Below, piece after piece: positions 1 to 6,387 of a DNA stretch of 6,694 bases (position 1 is its first letter; every line of letters starts with the position of its first letter). The stretch lies in contig JAPPJA010000075.1 in assembly GCA_028874675.1 (NCBI GenBank), positions 1 through 6,694 of the forward strand, in the 5' to 3' direction. A model generated the notes under the pieces. The model worked only from the letters and a program-made list of their open reading frames with translations. It was not told where the DNA came from and ran no database searches. The position numbers and the translations under genes are program-made. Source of the DNA: Chloroflexota bacterium. GTDB taxonomy: Bacteria; Chloroflexota; Dehalococcoidia; Lucifugimonadales; UBA3495.

Positions 1-39
1 GGGCCAAACTCCAGCGCCTCTATCCCATAAATTCCTGAC

Positions 40-67
40 TTGACCGAGTACTAGGATAATGTATGAA
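40..67 (+). promoter_or_regulatory. Possible sigma-70-like promoter for the nucleotidase gene
   Basis: TTGACC at 40-45 matches a -35 box at five of six positions. TATGAA at 62-67 follows after a 16-base spacer and matches the -10 consensus at four of six. Transcription would begin near 74, leaving about 95 bases of leader before the GTG start at 170. A second -10-like string, GATAAT at 55-60, is too close to the TTGACC to pair with it. This rests on consensus matching only. Confidence 0.3.
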
Positions 68-155
68 TTAGACGGGTGAATAAGGTCTCGTGTTGCACAT
101 TGAGAGGTGTTCGGCTAACTGGCCAGACACAAAAAATACAGAGTAGACAGAAGGT

Positions 156-161
156 AGGAGG
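156..161 (+). promoter_or_regulatory. Shine-Dalgarno site that fixes the GTG start at 170
   Basis: AGGAGG lies eight bases upstream of GTG at 170. The alternative in-frame ATG at 200 is 38 bases away and has no comparable site. The GTG is therefore preferred, although starting at 200 would still leave a usable lipoprotein signal peptide. Confidence 0.7.
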
Positions 162-169
162 CAAAGAGA

Positions 170-2416
170 GTGAACTCATTCTCGGTACGGTGCTGCCGGA
201 TGCTCAGGTTGTCGATGTTGTTGGGGGCGACCGTCGCAATTCTGGCGGTGATGGCCTGTCAGGGACAGGACGGGCAAGCAGGTCGGTCGGTAGTAGGGGG
301 CCCCGCCGGCCCTCCCGGTAGCATCGGCCCACAGGGTCCGGCCGGACCGACAGGCGATGTGGGGCCCGCCGGGCCCGCCGGCCCCGCCGGCCCTTCCGGC
401 CCCAGGGGCGTGGCCGGGCCTGTCGGACCAATGGGACCCCCGGGATCCCCCGCGCCTCTTCCCCATTTCACTTTGCAATTGCTCCACGCCGCCGATATGG
501 ACGGAACAACCGGAGCCTTGAGCAACGTTGAGAACTTTTCGGCGATTCTCGATGGGTTGCGTCGACAGTTTCCCGACAACACGCTGGTGGTGAGTTCGGG
601 CGACAACTACATACCTGGTCCCCGATACTACGCTGCGGCCGACCCGGTAAACGACCCGGTCCTGGGCATTTCCCGGGAGGGGCGGGGCGATATTGCCCTG
701 CTGAACGCCATGGGGTTCCAGGCTTCCGCCCTGGGCAACCACGAACTGGACCGGGGCACGTCCTCTTTCGTTTCCCAGATTGCTCACGAGGAGGGTGAGG
801 GAGTGTATCCCGGCGCCCGGTTCCCCTATTTGTCTGGCAACCTGCTGTTCGACAACGACAAGAATCTGGCGCCGCTGGTAGTGGGGGACGGACAGGAGGC
901 AATGCTTGCCGGGGGTAGCCTGGCCGGAAGCGCGGTGATTACAGTCGGCGGAGAGAGGATAGGGATTGTGGGGGCAACTACCACATGGTTGGCCAGCTTG
1001 ACCATCTCCGGCGACATTACCATCCTGCCTGAAGACCGGGCTGTCCCGTCCGACTTGGCCAGCTTCATCCAGCCAAAGGTGGACGCGCTGACGGAACAGG
1101 GCATCAACAAGATCATCCCGCTGGCCCACATGCAGCAAATCGCCATCGAGAAAGAGTTGGCCACTTTACTTTCGGATGTGGACATCATCGTGGCGGGGGG
1201 GTCAAACACCCTGTTGTCAGATCAGACCGACCGCCTGTGGCCCGGAGACGTTTCGGAAGGAAACTACCCGCTTCTCTTCAAGTCCGCCTCCGGCGACCCG
1301 GTGTTGCTGGTAAATACGGACGGCGACTACAAGTATCTGGGTCGCCTGGTGGTAGATTTTGATGATTCAGGGCTGGTAGTCCCCGATTCCATTGATCCTT
1401 TCTTGAGCGGAGTATATGCCACCAATCCCCAGGGCGGACACCGGTTCGTCGGAGAGCCCATCCCGGAGGTAGCAGAGATTGCCGAGTCTCTGAGAGGCGT
1501 ACTTCGGGAAAGGGATGGGAATATATTCGGAAGTACCTCGGTCTATCTGAACGGTGTTCGCCGATCGGTGCGTACCGAGGAGACCAACCTGGGCAATCTC
1601 ATTGCCGATTCCTTCTTGTGGTCGGCTCGCCAGGTGGATCCGGAGGTGGCGGTTGCGCTGAAGAACAGCGGCGGCATTCGGGATGAGATCGGCCTAGTCT
1701 ATCAGCCGCCGGGATCCAATGACCCTTCCGAGTTTCAGCTATTGCCTCCCCGGGCTAACCTGGAAATCGGGAAGGAGGCTGGCAGCATTTCTCAATTGGA
1801 CATACAGGGCACCCTGCGTTTCAATAATGGGATTGTGATCGTCAGCCTTACCGCCGCTGAATTCCTGGCCATCATGGAGCATTCCGTATCCGCGGAAGGG
1901 GTTGGGCATACAGCGTCCGGCCTATTTCCCCAGGTGGCGGGAATGCGCTTCAGCTTTGACCCGACTTCCCCCTCGGGGGGCCGTATCCGGTCATTGGCAA
2001 CGGTGGACCAAGATGGAGTCACGACCGACCGGTTGGTGGAGGAAGGTGAACTCGTGGGCGACCCCGGACGCAGGATCAAGATGGCAACCATGAATTTTCT
2101 GGTCGATGGCGGCAGCGGGTTTCCCTTCCCGAAGTCAGCAACGGGGCGTGTGAACCTGTACGGCTCGACCGACCACGACGCGAGCCATGTGCGGTCCTCG
2201 GGAGAAATAACCAGCAATCCGGGCGGCGCTGGTATCCTCGGCCCTGGCGTTGCTGACTTTGCGGAGCCTGGCACCGAACAAGATGCTTTGGCGGAGTACC
2301 TGGCTCTTCATTTAACCGAGCAGCCCTATGCCAACGCCGACACCTTTCGGGAGTACGACTCGCGAGTACAAAATCTGGCTATCCCTGGCGTTCATGACGA
2401 GGTTTTCTACAAATAG
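170..2416 (+). CDS. Collagen-stalked lipoprotein metallophosphatase / 5'-nucleotidase
   Basis: Predicted exported phosphohydrolase of the UshA-like superfamily, likely releasing phosphate from nucleotides or other phosphate esters outside the cytoplasm. Residues 1-30 form a signal peptide ending in the lipobox-like V27-M-A-C30. Residues 44-94 are 17 uninterrupted Gly-X-Y triplets rich in GPA/GPP. The metallophosphatase domain (about 100-400) shows LLHAADMDG (104-112), SSGDN (142-146), GNHELD (189-194), H320 and AGGSNT (342-347). The 5'-nucleotidase C-terminal domain (about 450-715) shows NLGNLIADSF (473-482), KNSGGIR (498-504), QVAGMRFSFD (588-597) and NFLVDGGSGF (642-651). Two motifs differ from UshA: the DxH aspartate-histidine pair is D109/D111, and the usual GHxH is GGSNT. 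From memory, some marine and cyanobacterial relatives share these changes, so they may define a subfamily rather than mark an inactive protein. The gene is complete and monocistronic here, and its end nearly touches an oppositely oriented transposon relic. Domain identity is firm; the substrate is not. Confidence 0.92.
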   Translation: MNSFSVRCCRMLRLSMLLGATVAILAVMACQGQDGQAGRSVVGGPAGPPGSIGPQGPAGPTGDVGPAGPAGPAGPSGPRGVAGPVGPMGPPGSPAPLPHFTLQLLHAADMDGTTGALSNVENFSAILDGLRRQFPDNTLVVSSGDNYIPGPRYYAAADPVNDPVLGISREGRGDIALLNAMGFQASALGNHELDRGTSSFVSQIAHEEGEGVYPGARFPYLSGNLLFDNDKNLAPLVVGDGQEAMLAGGSLAGSAVITVGGERIGIVGATTTWLASLTISGDITILPEDRAVPSDLASFIQPKVDALTEQGINKIIPLAHMQQIAIEKELATLLSDVDIIVAGGSNTLLSDQTDRLWPGDVSEGNYPLLFKSASGDPVLLVNTDGDYKYLGRLVVDFDDSGLVVPDSIDPFLSGVYATNPQGGHRFVGEPIPEVAEIAESLRGVLRERDGNIFGSTSVYLNGVRRSVRTEETNLGNLIADSFLWSARQVDPEVAVALKNSGGIRDEIGLVYQPPGSNDPSEFQLLPPRANLEIGKEAGSISQLDIQGTLRFNNGIVIVSLTAAEFLAIMEHSVSAEGVGHTASGLFPQVAGMRFSFDPTSPSGGRIRSLATVDQDGVTTDRLVEEGELVGDPGRRIKMATMNFLVDGGSGFPFPKSATGRVNLYGSTDHDASHVRSSGEITSNPGGAGILGPGVADFAEPGTEQDALAEYLALHLTEQPYANADTFREYDSRVQNLAIPGVHDEVFYK
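299..451 (+). repeat. Collagen-like Gly-X-Y repeat tract
   Basis: Seventeen consecutive codon triplets begin with Gly (residues 44-94 of the lipoprotein). Five are GPA and most have Pro in the X position. At DNA level this is a GC-rich run of near-repeats of ggcccngccgg, prone to slippage. It probably folds as a triple-helical stalk that trimerises the enzyme and holds it off the membrane; that role is inferred from other bacterial collagen-like proteins. The same tract creates long spurious Gly/Pro-rich antisense frames. Confidence 0.9.
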
Positions 2417-3041
2417 GATTGCCAATTCTCTAACCACACTCCGTCCTGCGACCAACGTAGAAAGTAGCCGATCTTTAGCTTCACTCTGCCGATGACCGAA
2501 CTGAAGGCCGGGTTCACCTGAAATACCTCCACCCCCTGGCGCAACCTCCGGGACAGGAAACTGGACTTGACCTTGGCGCAGCTGAAGGAGGAGACCATCC
2601 GGCTGTACCTGCGCGACTCCCCCTCCGGGACGGCCCCCTTCTGCCGGAAGTCCAATTTATCTGGCGCAGGCCACTATGCCAGCCACGGCATCGCCGACCA
2701 GGGCTTCAACCTGGTGTCGGGTCTGCCATACGTGACCAGCGACACGCTGAAAGCATGGACGTGGTTGCCGCTGCCGTCCGTCTCGTATTTGCTCCACAGC
2801 ACGAAGAACCCGTCATTGCCGGCAGAACGCCAGTCCATGAGCCATTTCTCGTGGCAAGTGTAGCCGTTGTGGCCCAGCGCATGCTGCTTCCGCCAAAGGA
2901 GTTTGGACCCAAAGAAGAGCCGTACCCGACCGGCTTGAATATCCGACTCCAGCTTCGCCAGTCTGGTCCGCAGGTTCCCCATCGTCGTTTCTTCTGGTGC
3001 AGCCAGTCGCGACGTCCACCCCCAGGTCTCCCCAGCCTGGA
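2407..3041 (-). pseudogene. C-terminal remnant of a TnpB-related (IS200/IS605 accessory type) gene
   Basis: Read on the minus strand, this stretch matches in order the remembered pattern of the TnpB-related accessory family. The pieces are WLHQKKRR (about 3005-2982), GNLRTRLAKLE (from 2979), FGSKLLWRKQH, YETDGSGNHVHAFS (from 2787), HQVEALVGDAVAGIVACAR (in another frame, ending about 2660), KLDFRQK (from 2658), EGESRRYSRM and VNPAFSSVIGRVK (ending about 2479). Lesions visible are a one-base loss at about 2980, a large internal deletion at about 2788 that removes the RuvC-I region, a frameshift at about 2722, a small deletion with frameshift at about 2660, and loss of the C-terminus beyond about 2479. 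The last open piece runs into the end of the nucleotidase gene (stop at 2407), converging with it. The family comparison is from memory, but the ordered blocks across frames make decay the only sensible reading. The N-terminal part lies at 4714-5019. Confidence 0.82.
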
Positions 3042-4422
3042 CTATTTGACCCTGGGGTAATCCAAATGAGTAACAATGGTTACACGGCCAGCCTGAGCTG
3101 GGTGTTGACCGTTGTTCTCGGCTTGGTTCTCTCTTCCTCCGGGCAGTTTCACCGGCGGTGGAATCACCGCCAGCCAGTGCTCCCCCGTCCAGGAGCATCA
3201 CCTCCTCGCCTACCGCGAGTAGCGCCAGTTTAAGCAGATTGCGCGCTGCATTCTCGTTCCGGTCGTGAAGCACTCCGCAACTAGGGCATGACCACCGGGG
3301 TTCCCGCCCCAGTTTCGCGTTCACCACGCCGCAGGAGGAACAGGTCTTGCTGCTGGGGTACCACTGGCCGGCCTCGACGATGCGGGTCCCGTGCCACTGG
3401 GCCTTGTAGCGGATCTGCCGGAGCAGGCCGGACATTCCGGCGTCGGCCAGGGCCCTGGATTGCAGGCCAGTTTTGACCATGCCAGCGACGTTCAGGGACT
3501 CTATTCCGAGAGTGTGGTACTTCTGCACCAGCGCCCGGCTGATGTGGTGATGGGCGTTGTCCCTGAGGCCCTTGGCCCGGCGGTGGGCCCGGTCGATGCG
3601 GCGCTGGGCCTCCCACCAGCCCCGGCTGCTTGGGGTGCGCCGGGCCTGGGCCCGCTGCCAGCGGCCCAGGGTCCGGAGGGACTTCGCATAGCCCCGTGGG
3701 TTGGGATACTGACACTGACCACTGTCGGCCTGGAACGGCTGGTAATGGCTCTTTGAGTTGGGATGCTGGCCGCCGCTGTCCACGGCCAGGGGACTGATGC
3801 CCGCGTCCACGCCGCCCACCGATTGGGTTTCTCGTTGGGGTGGCGCCACGGGCGGCTTCCAGTAGGCGACGGAGGCGTACCAGCGGCCGTTGCGTTTCCG
3901 GATGGTTACCTCGTAGGGGATTCCCTCAGGCAGTGAGCGGGTCATCCGGACACTGCTCAGGTAGGGCAACCTCATGCGCCGGTGGCCGTCATACCTGATG
4001 CGGTCCACGCCAGAGGCGGCCAGGAAGGAACCCGTGCCGGTTCGGTTCTTCCGGTGAAACACCGGACGTCTAGCTTTGACCTCCTTGTTCAGCCAGCGGG
4101 AGCGGGCGTTGCGGTAGTTGCGGCAGGCCCCCTGGGCCACGAACTTGCTGACCTGGGTGACGAAGGCCAGGGAGGGGTTGATGTGCTTGGGGGCGTTGAA
4201 CTCCTTCTCCAGCTCGTGGGGCGTGAGCCACAGGCCGATATCCCGGCCAGCCTGGTCGTTGGCCACCATCCGGTTGTAGACGAAGCGGGCGATGCCCACG
4301 CAGCGCTGGGCGTAGTGCCCCTGCCGGCAGGTCAACTCCAGTTGAACCACCACCGCAGCAGGGAGCCATCCCTCCGGGCAGGTGGTGGGTTGCTGGCGTT
4401 TTCCGCCCTGCTGTTCAGCCAT
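2674..4422 (-). CDS. tnpB: TnpB RNA-guided nuclease (OrfB, IS200/IS605 type) with read-through chimeric C-terminus
   Basis: TnpB proteins are compact RuvC nucleases guided by an omega-RNA from their element's end; they cut DNA and help retain the element. Residues about 25-125 form the N-terminal OrfB helical region. The RuvC parts are GGVDAGIS (D206), LGIESLNVAGM (E308) and HDRNENAARNLL (D387), so the catalytic D-E-D set is present. The zinc ribbon is CSSC (361-364) and CPSC (379-382). The ATG at 4422 has GGAGG six bases upstream. Family members usually end 30-70 residues after the RuvC-III block, and the basic tail here (about 400-445) fits. No stop is found there, and the frame passes the element end near residue 452. 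Residues about 480-582 are then translated from the older TnpB-related relic (GNLRTRLAKLE, YETDGSGNHVHAFS). The full 582 residues are therefore probably a chimera. No TnpA transposase gene is in the window, so mobility would need one in trans. Confidence 0.9.
   Translation of the reverse strand: MAEQQGGKRQQPTTCPEGWLPAAVVVQLELTCRQGHYAQRCVGIARFVYNRMVANDQAGRDIGLWLTPHELEKEFNAPKHINPSLAFVTQVSKFVAQGACRNYRNARSRWLNKEVKARRPVFHRKNRTGTGSFLAASGVDRIRYDGHRRMRLPYLSSVRMTRSLPEGIPYEVTIRKRNGRWYASVAYWKPPVAPPQRETQSVGGVDAGISPLAVDSGGQHPNSKSHYQPFQADSGQCQYPNPRGYAKSLRTLGRWQRAQARRTPSSRGWWEAQRRIDRAHRRAKGLRDNAHHHISRALVQKYHTLGIESLNVAGMVKTGLQSRALADAGMSGLLRQIRYKAQWHGTRIVEAGQWYPSSKTCSSCGVVNAKLGREPRWSCPSCGVLHDRNENAARNLLKLALLAVGEEVMLLDGGALAGGDSTAGETARRKREPSREQRSTPSSGWPCNHCYSFGLPQGQIVQAGETWGWTSRLAAPEETTMGNLRTRLAKLESDIQAGRVRLFFGSKLLWRKQHALGHNGYTCHEKWLMDWRSAGNDGFFVLWSKYETDGSGNHVHAFSVSLVTYGRPDTRLKPWSAMPWLA
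3066..3200 (-). ncRNA. Candidate omega-RNA scaffold at the element right end
   Basis: Three perfect small hairpins lie in series across the tnpB 3' coding end and the element terminus. The first is GGCGGTG-4-CACCGCC at 3154-3171 (7-bp stem). The second is CCAGC-4-GCTGG at 3088-3101, extended by CAC/GTG at 3083-3085 and 3102-3104. The third is GTAAC-4-GTTAC at 3070-3083. In IS200/IS605 elements the omega-RNA scaffold overlaps the 3' end of tnpB and runs to the right end, with the guide read from flanking DNA. Here the guide would begin near 3065 and read leftward into the older relic. The 5' end of the RNA is not determined. Confidence 0.45.
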
Positions 4423-4428
4423 GTACCG

Positions 4429-4434
4429 CCTCCC
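4429..4434 (-). promoter_or_regulatory. Shine-Dalgarno site for tnpB
   Basis: GGGAGG on the minus strand lies six bases upstream of the ATG at 4422. It supports this start over internal methionines such as residue 52. Confidence 0.65.
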
Positions 4435-4526
4435 AGGTTTGGTTGGTTCCCCTTGGCCGGGCGCCAGTCAGGTAGGTGCTAGAAGCTTGGAATCGGCGTG
4501 AAATGGTCTGCATGATAAGGCTCACT

Positions 4527-4544
4527 GGCAAGTGTAAGCTTGCC
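4527..4544. repeat. Inverted repeat in the element left end
   Basis: GGCAAG-6-CTTGCC forms a 6-bp stem with a 6-base loop, inside the roughly 280 bases upstream of tnpB. It could be a left-end recognition hairpin of the kind TnpA binds, but it is about 160 bases from the inferred left boundary, further than usual. No T-tract follows on either strand, so it is not a good intrinsic terminator. Confidence 0.3.
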
Positions 4545-4713
4545 CGACCTTCCGTCGCTATAGACAAGTGTCAGTAAAGGGTACTGGGTCCACTGAACAT
4601 CCGAGCGGCCAGTTGGAACAAGGCGATTCGATGTCGCCGGATGGGTCTACCTCAGGGCGGTCGGCTGTAGCTGTCGTCGGCCATTGCTGCTGGTCGTTAC
4701 TCATACAGGCAAC

Positions 4714-5019
4714 TTATTGCAGGGCTCGAGAAATCCGCCCTTCCAGTTCATCCCTGACGAGTTTCATCACCTCTTGGACCGACGCTGCCTTCCCTTCCAG
4801 GGACACCCGCACCGAGTTGAACATCCGGGCCGGTATCCCGTGCCTGCCCGGGTACTCGTGCTTCAAGGAAACAGCAGACCGGCCTGCCGACACTTCGGCA
4901 AAGAGCCTGCGTTGAACCCGGCAGTGCAGGTCGGCGTAGGCCGAAAGACACTTATCACCGGCAGTGCGGTTCATCCCGGCAAAGTCGCGGACGCGGGTCT
5001 GGAGGTGGCCGTGAGGCCC
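4714..5019 (-). pseudogene. N-terminal remnant of the TnpB-related gene interrupted by the element
   Basis: The minus-strand frame is open from 5019 to TAA at 4714-4716. It reads LQTRVRDFAGM, then MNRTAGDKCLSAYADLH, RLFAEVSAGRSAVSLKHEY, GIPARMFNSVRVSLEGK and LEGRISRAL. From memory this is the N-terminal region of the same TnpB-related accessory family whose C-terminal blocks lie at 2479-3041. The first in-frame ATG is at 4974, but family-like sequence continues upstream of it to about 5004 with no start codon, so the original start appears lost. The frame stops nine bases before the inferred element boundary at 4704. The intact protein would have continued into the WLHQKKRR block now found near 3005, about 1.7 kb away. 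Confidence 0.8.
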
Positions 5020-5303
5020 TTATCCGTAGCAAACCGAGCTGGCGAAGGCCCCTTTTCTTTCCTCGCAACCATGCCCGAATAATACCAGGACAGATGTGCA
5101 TAGATCCGGAGGCTCTGGACACTCGCCTAATTCACCAGGAGGGGACAATGCCTGGCAATGACAAGCCTTTGGGACTATGGGTAAAGGAGAAATACCTGCA
5201 AGAAGTGACCAAACACAACCATCGCATACACTGTACTTACAAAGCCTTGAACAGTTCCTAACGCCATTGCTTGTATACCTAGCGTACATGAACTTCCCCA
5301 ACT
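5020..5303. other. Spacer between the transposon relic and the solute-binding protein gene
   Basis: Apart from the small ORF at 5148-5261, nothing convincing is seen. There is no clear intrinsic terminator for the solute-binding protein gene ending at 5304, no tRNA and no repeats. A 93-codon minus-strand frame here has many Cys residues and no family resemblance, and is taken as chance. Confidence 0.6.
5148..5261 (+). CDS. Possible small protein (37 residues), unrecognised
   Basis: An ATG at 5148 is preceded by AGGAGG at 5138-5143 with a four-base gap, a strong ribosome binding site. The reading is MPGNDKPLGLWVKEKYLQEV followed by a His/Lys-rich end and TAA at 5259-5261. An in-frame ATG at 5094 would give 55 residues (starting MCIDPEALDTRLIHQEG) but lacks such a site. 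The product is hydrophilic and basic with no signal, membrane segment or known motif. It lies between the N-terminal transposon remnant and the solute-binding protein gene, both on the opposite strand. It could be a real small gene, a relic, or chance; I do not recognise a family. Confidence 0.3.
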   Translation: MPGNDKPLGLWVKEKYLQEVTKHNHRIHCTYKALNSS

Positions 5304-6128
5304 CTAGCGGGCCAGTATGTCGCGGCCAAAATAGTCGCGGCTGACCTGGGCCAAAGCTCCACTCCCATTGATCTCAACGATGGCCCGGTTAATTGCCGGC
5401 AGAAGTCCCGCGTTCTGCAGCGGGACGATTATGCCGATTTCCCCGGAGCCCAGCGCGTCGAACTCTGGTGTGCCGGGGAGCGGCACAACGGGCTCCCCCA
5501 CCCGTTCGAACTTCCCAAGCTCCCCTGCTCCGAAAAAAGGAGACTGGTTTATTGCCAGATCGGTAATCACGTCATCTGCAATTGTGAGGTCAGCCCGAGC
5601 ATCCGCCACCGCCTGGAAGGCGTCGACCTGGTTTTCGAAGGATATGGTCGCAATGTGGGCCAGGCCTGGGGAGTTCAGGTACCTTTCGTAGATCGTCGCA
5701 GACTGAACGGCCACCAAGCTGCTTTCGTCCAACTCGGCACCGCTTCCAGGCCGACGGATGAACTGCCCGTAGGACCTGTAGTAGGGGTCGGAAAAGCCGA
5801 CCAACCGCTCCCGAAATTCAGTCCTGGTGAAGGAGTTGATGGCCAGGTCGAACTCACCACGCCGGGTACGGTCGAATACCTGCTCAAAGGCATCGGTTTG
5901 CCATTCGCACTTGGCATCCAGGACTTGGCATAGCAACGTACCGTATTCATAGTCGAACCCTGCCGGTTGGCCACGTTCATCCTCGTAGCTGAAGGGCGGG
6001 TAATCCACACTTGTGGCGATTATCAAGGTCTTTCGACCCGACCGCTGGCCGGGAACCAGCAAGAAAACAATGATGACCACCGCCATAAGCAGCGCGACAG
6101 CAGTGGCAAACCTTCCCAATCCCTTCAT
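5304..6128 (-). CDS. Family 3 solute-binding protein of a polar amino acid-type ABC transporter
   Basis: Extracytoplasmic ligand-binding protein that would deliver an amino acid or similar small polar solute to an ABC importer. Residues 7-25 are a strongly hydrophobic segment after a basic start. There is no lipobox Cys, so the protein is either membrane-anchored or cleaved near 27-33. Residues about 34-270 follow the HisJ/ArgT pattern: LIIATSVDYPPFSYEDERG, GFDYEYGTLLCQVL (57-70), FDLAINSFTRTEFRERLVGFS with R106 at the position that binds the ligand carboxylate in HisJ, DLTIADDV (180-187) whose Asp matches the amine-binding site, and a C-terminal AINRAIVEINGSG plus DYFG (245-268). Two-lobe length is normal. 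The ATG at 6128 has a GGGGG Shine-Dalgarno five bases upstream. No permease or ATPase gene is in the window, so the partner transporter is elsewhere or the protein acts as an orphan receptor. The ligand is not predictable. Confidence 0.9.
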   Translation of the reverse strand: MKGLGRFATAVALLMAVVIIVFLLVPGQRSGRKTLIIATSVDYPPFSYEDERGQPAGFDYEYGTLLCQVLDAKCEWQTDAFEQVFDRTRRGEFDLAINSFTRTEFRERLVGFSDPYYRSYGQFIRRPGSGAELDESSLVAVQSATIYERYLNSPGLAHIATISFENQVDAFQAVADARADLTIADDVITDLAINQSPFFGAGELGKFERVGEPVVPLPGTPEFDALGSGEIGIIVPLQNAGLLPAINRAIVEINGSGALAQVSRDYFGRDILAR

Positions 6129-6387
6129 CTAGTCCCCCATTCAACGCCGAGGCGGTCATGTGGCTTTTGCCGGAAAAGTGCATCGGACCTCTGCCTGCTC
6201 ATGGCGATTTAGTCAGCTCTGAGCGTTATTCTCTTGGGCGCTGCCCTTAGCCATGGATGCTACTGCATTCCTCTCGTCTTCTTTCCTTGCGGGTAGGCAA
6301 AACAGAAAGTGCCCGACGTCCGAGTTGGGACAGGTATTGCCGAGGGTTCCCAAAGGGAATTATATAGCAAATTACCCAAAGGGCCGT
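6129..6387. other. Spacer upstream of the solute-binding protein gene
   Basis: This 259-base gap probably holds the promoter for the minus-strand solute-binding protein gene. A perfect minus-strand TATAAT lies at 6359-6364 but lacks a good -35 box at normal spacing and would give a leader of about 225 bases. CCCAAAGGG occurs twice (6349-6357 and 6375-6383). The first copy is part of a TTCCC-AAA-GGGAA hairpin at 6347-6359, which could end transcription of the gene to the right. No small gene is evident. Confidence 0.45.

Larger units (their letters stand above)
3066..4704 (-). mobile_element. tnpB-only IS200/IS605-type insertion element, nested in an older TnpB-related gene
   Basis: The element carries one intact-looking tnpB and no tnpA, as in IS1341-like members. 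Its limits are inferred from three signs. The two halves of the older TnpB-related gene flank it, ending at about 4714 and resuming at about 3041. A perfect 9-base inverted pair, ATGAGTAAC at 3066-3074 and GTTACTCAT at 4696-4704, sits just inside those flanks. A second inverted pair, CAATGG (3074-3079) and CCATTG (4681-4686), lies a little further in. About 280 bases precede tnpB on its 5' side, and the structured 3' end follows the zinc-ribbon region. IS200/IS605 elements normally have subterminal hairpins rather than terminal inverted repeats, so exact ends could be off by tens of bases. Confidence 0.72.

Noticed and set aside
299..451. The repeated GC-rich tract as a CRISPR-like or tandem DNA array
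   Set aside because: There are no spacers between the units; the periodicity is explained by Gly-X-Y codons.
176..1209. Several long minus-strand frames opposite the nucleotidase gene, up to 320 codons
   Set aside because: They are shadows of a well-supported GC-rich gene and its Gly/Pro repeat. Their products show no family features.
3281..4482. Plus- and minus-strand alternative frames over tnpB, such as those at 3391-3756 and 3982-4482
   Set aside because: Low-complexity Pro/Gly/Arg/Ala products overlap a gene with clear RuvC and zinc-ribbon motifs.
4558..4704. A 48-codon minus-strand frame starting exactly at the inverted repeat (MSNDQQQWP...)
   Set aside because: It has no ribosome binding site and no recognisable family; it lies in the element's non-coding left end.
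4568..5082. Plus-strand frames at 4568-4915 and 4684-5082
   Set aside because: They are antisense to the TnpB-related N-terminal remnant, whose minus-strand reading matches a family.
5020..5301. A 93-codon minus-strand frame just downstream of the solute-binding protein
   Set aside because: It is Cys-rich with irregular composition, lacks a clear ribosome binding site, and resembles nothing known to me.
6359..6364. A perfect minus-strand TATAAT as promoter of the solute-binding protein gene
   Set aside because: The hexamer at the -35 position is poor and the leader would be about 225 bases, so it is noted only in the spacer entry.
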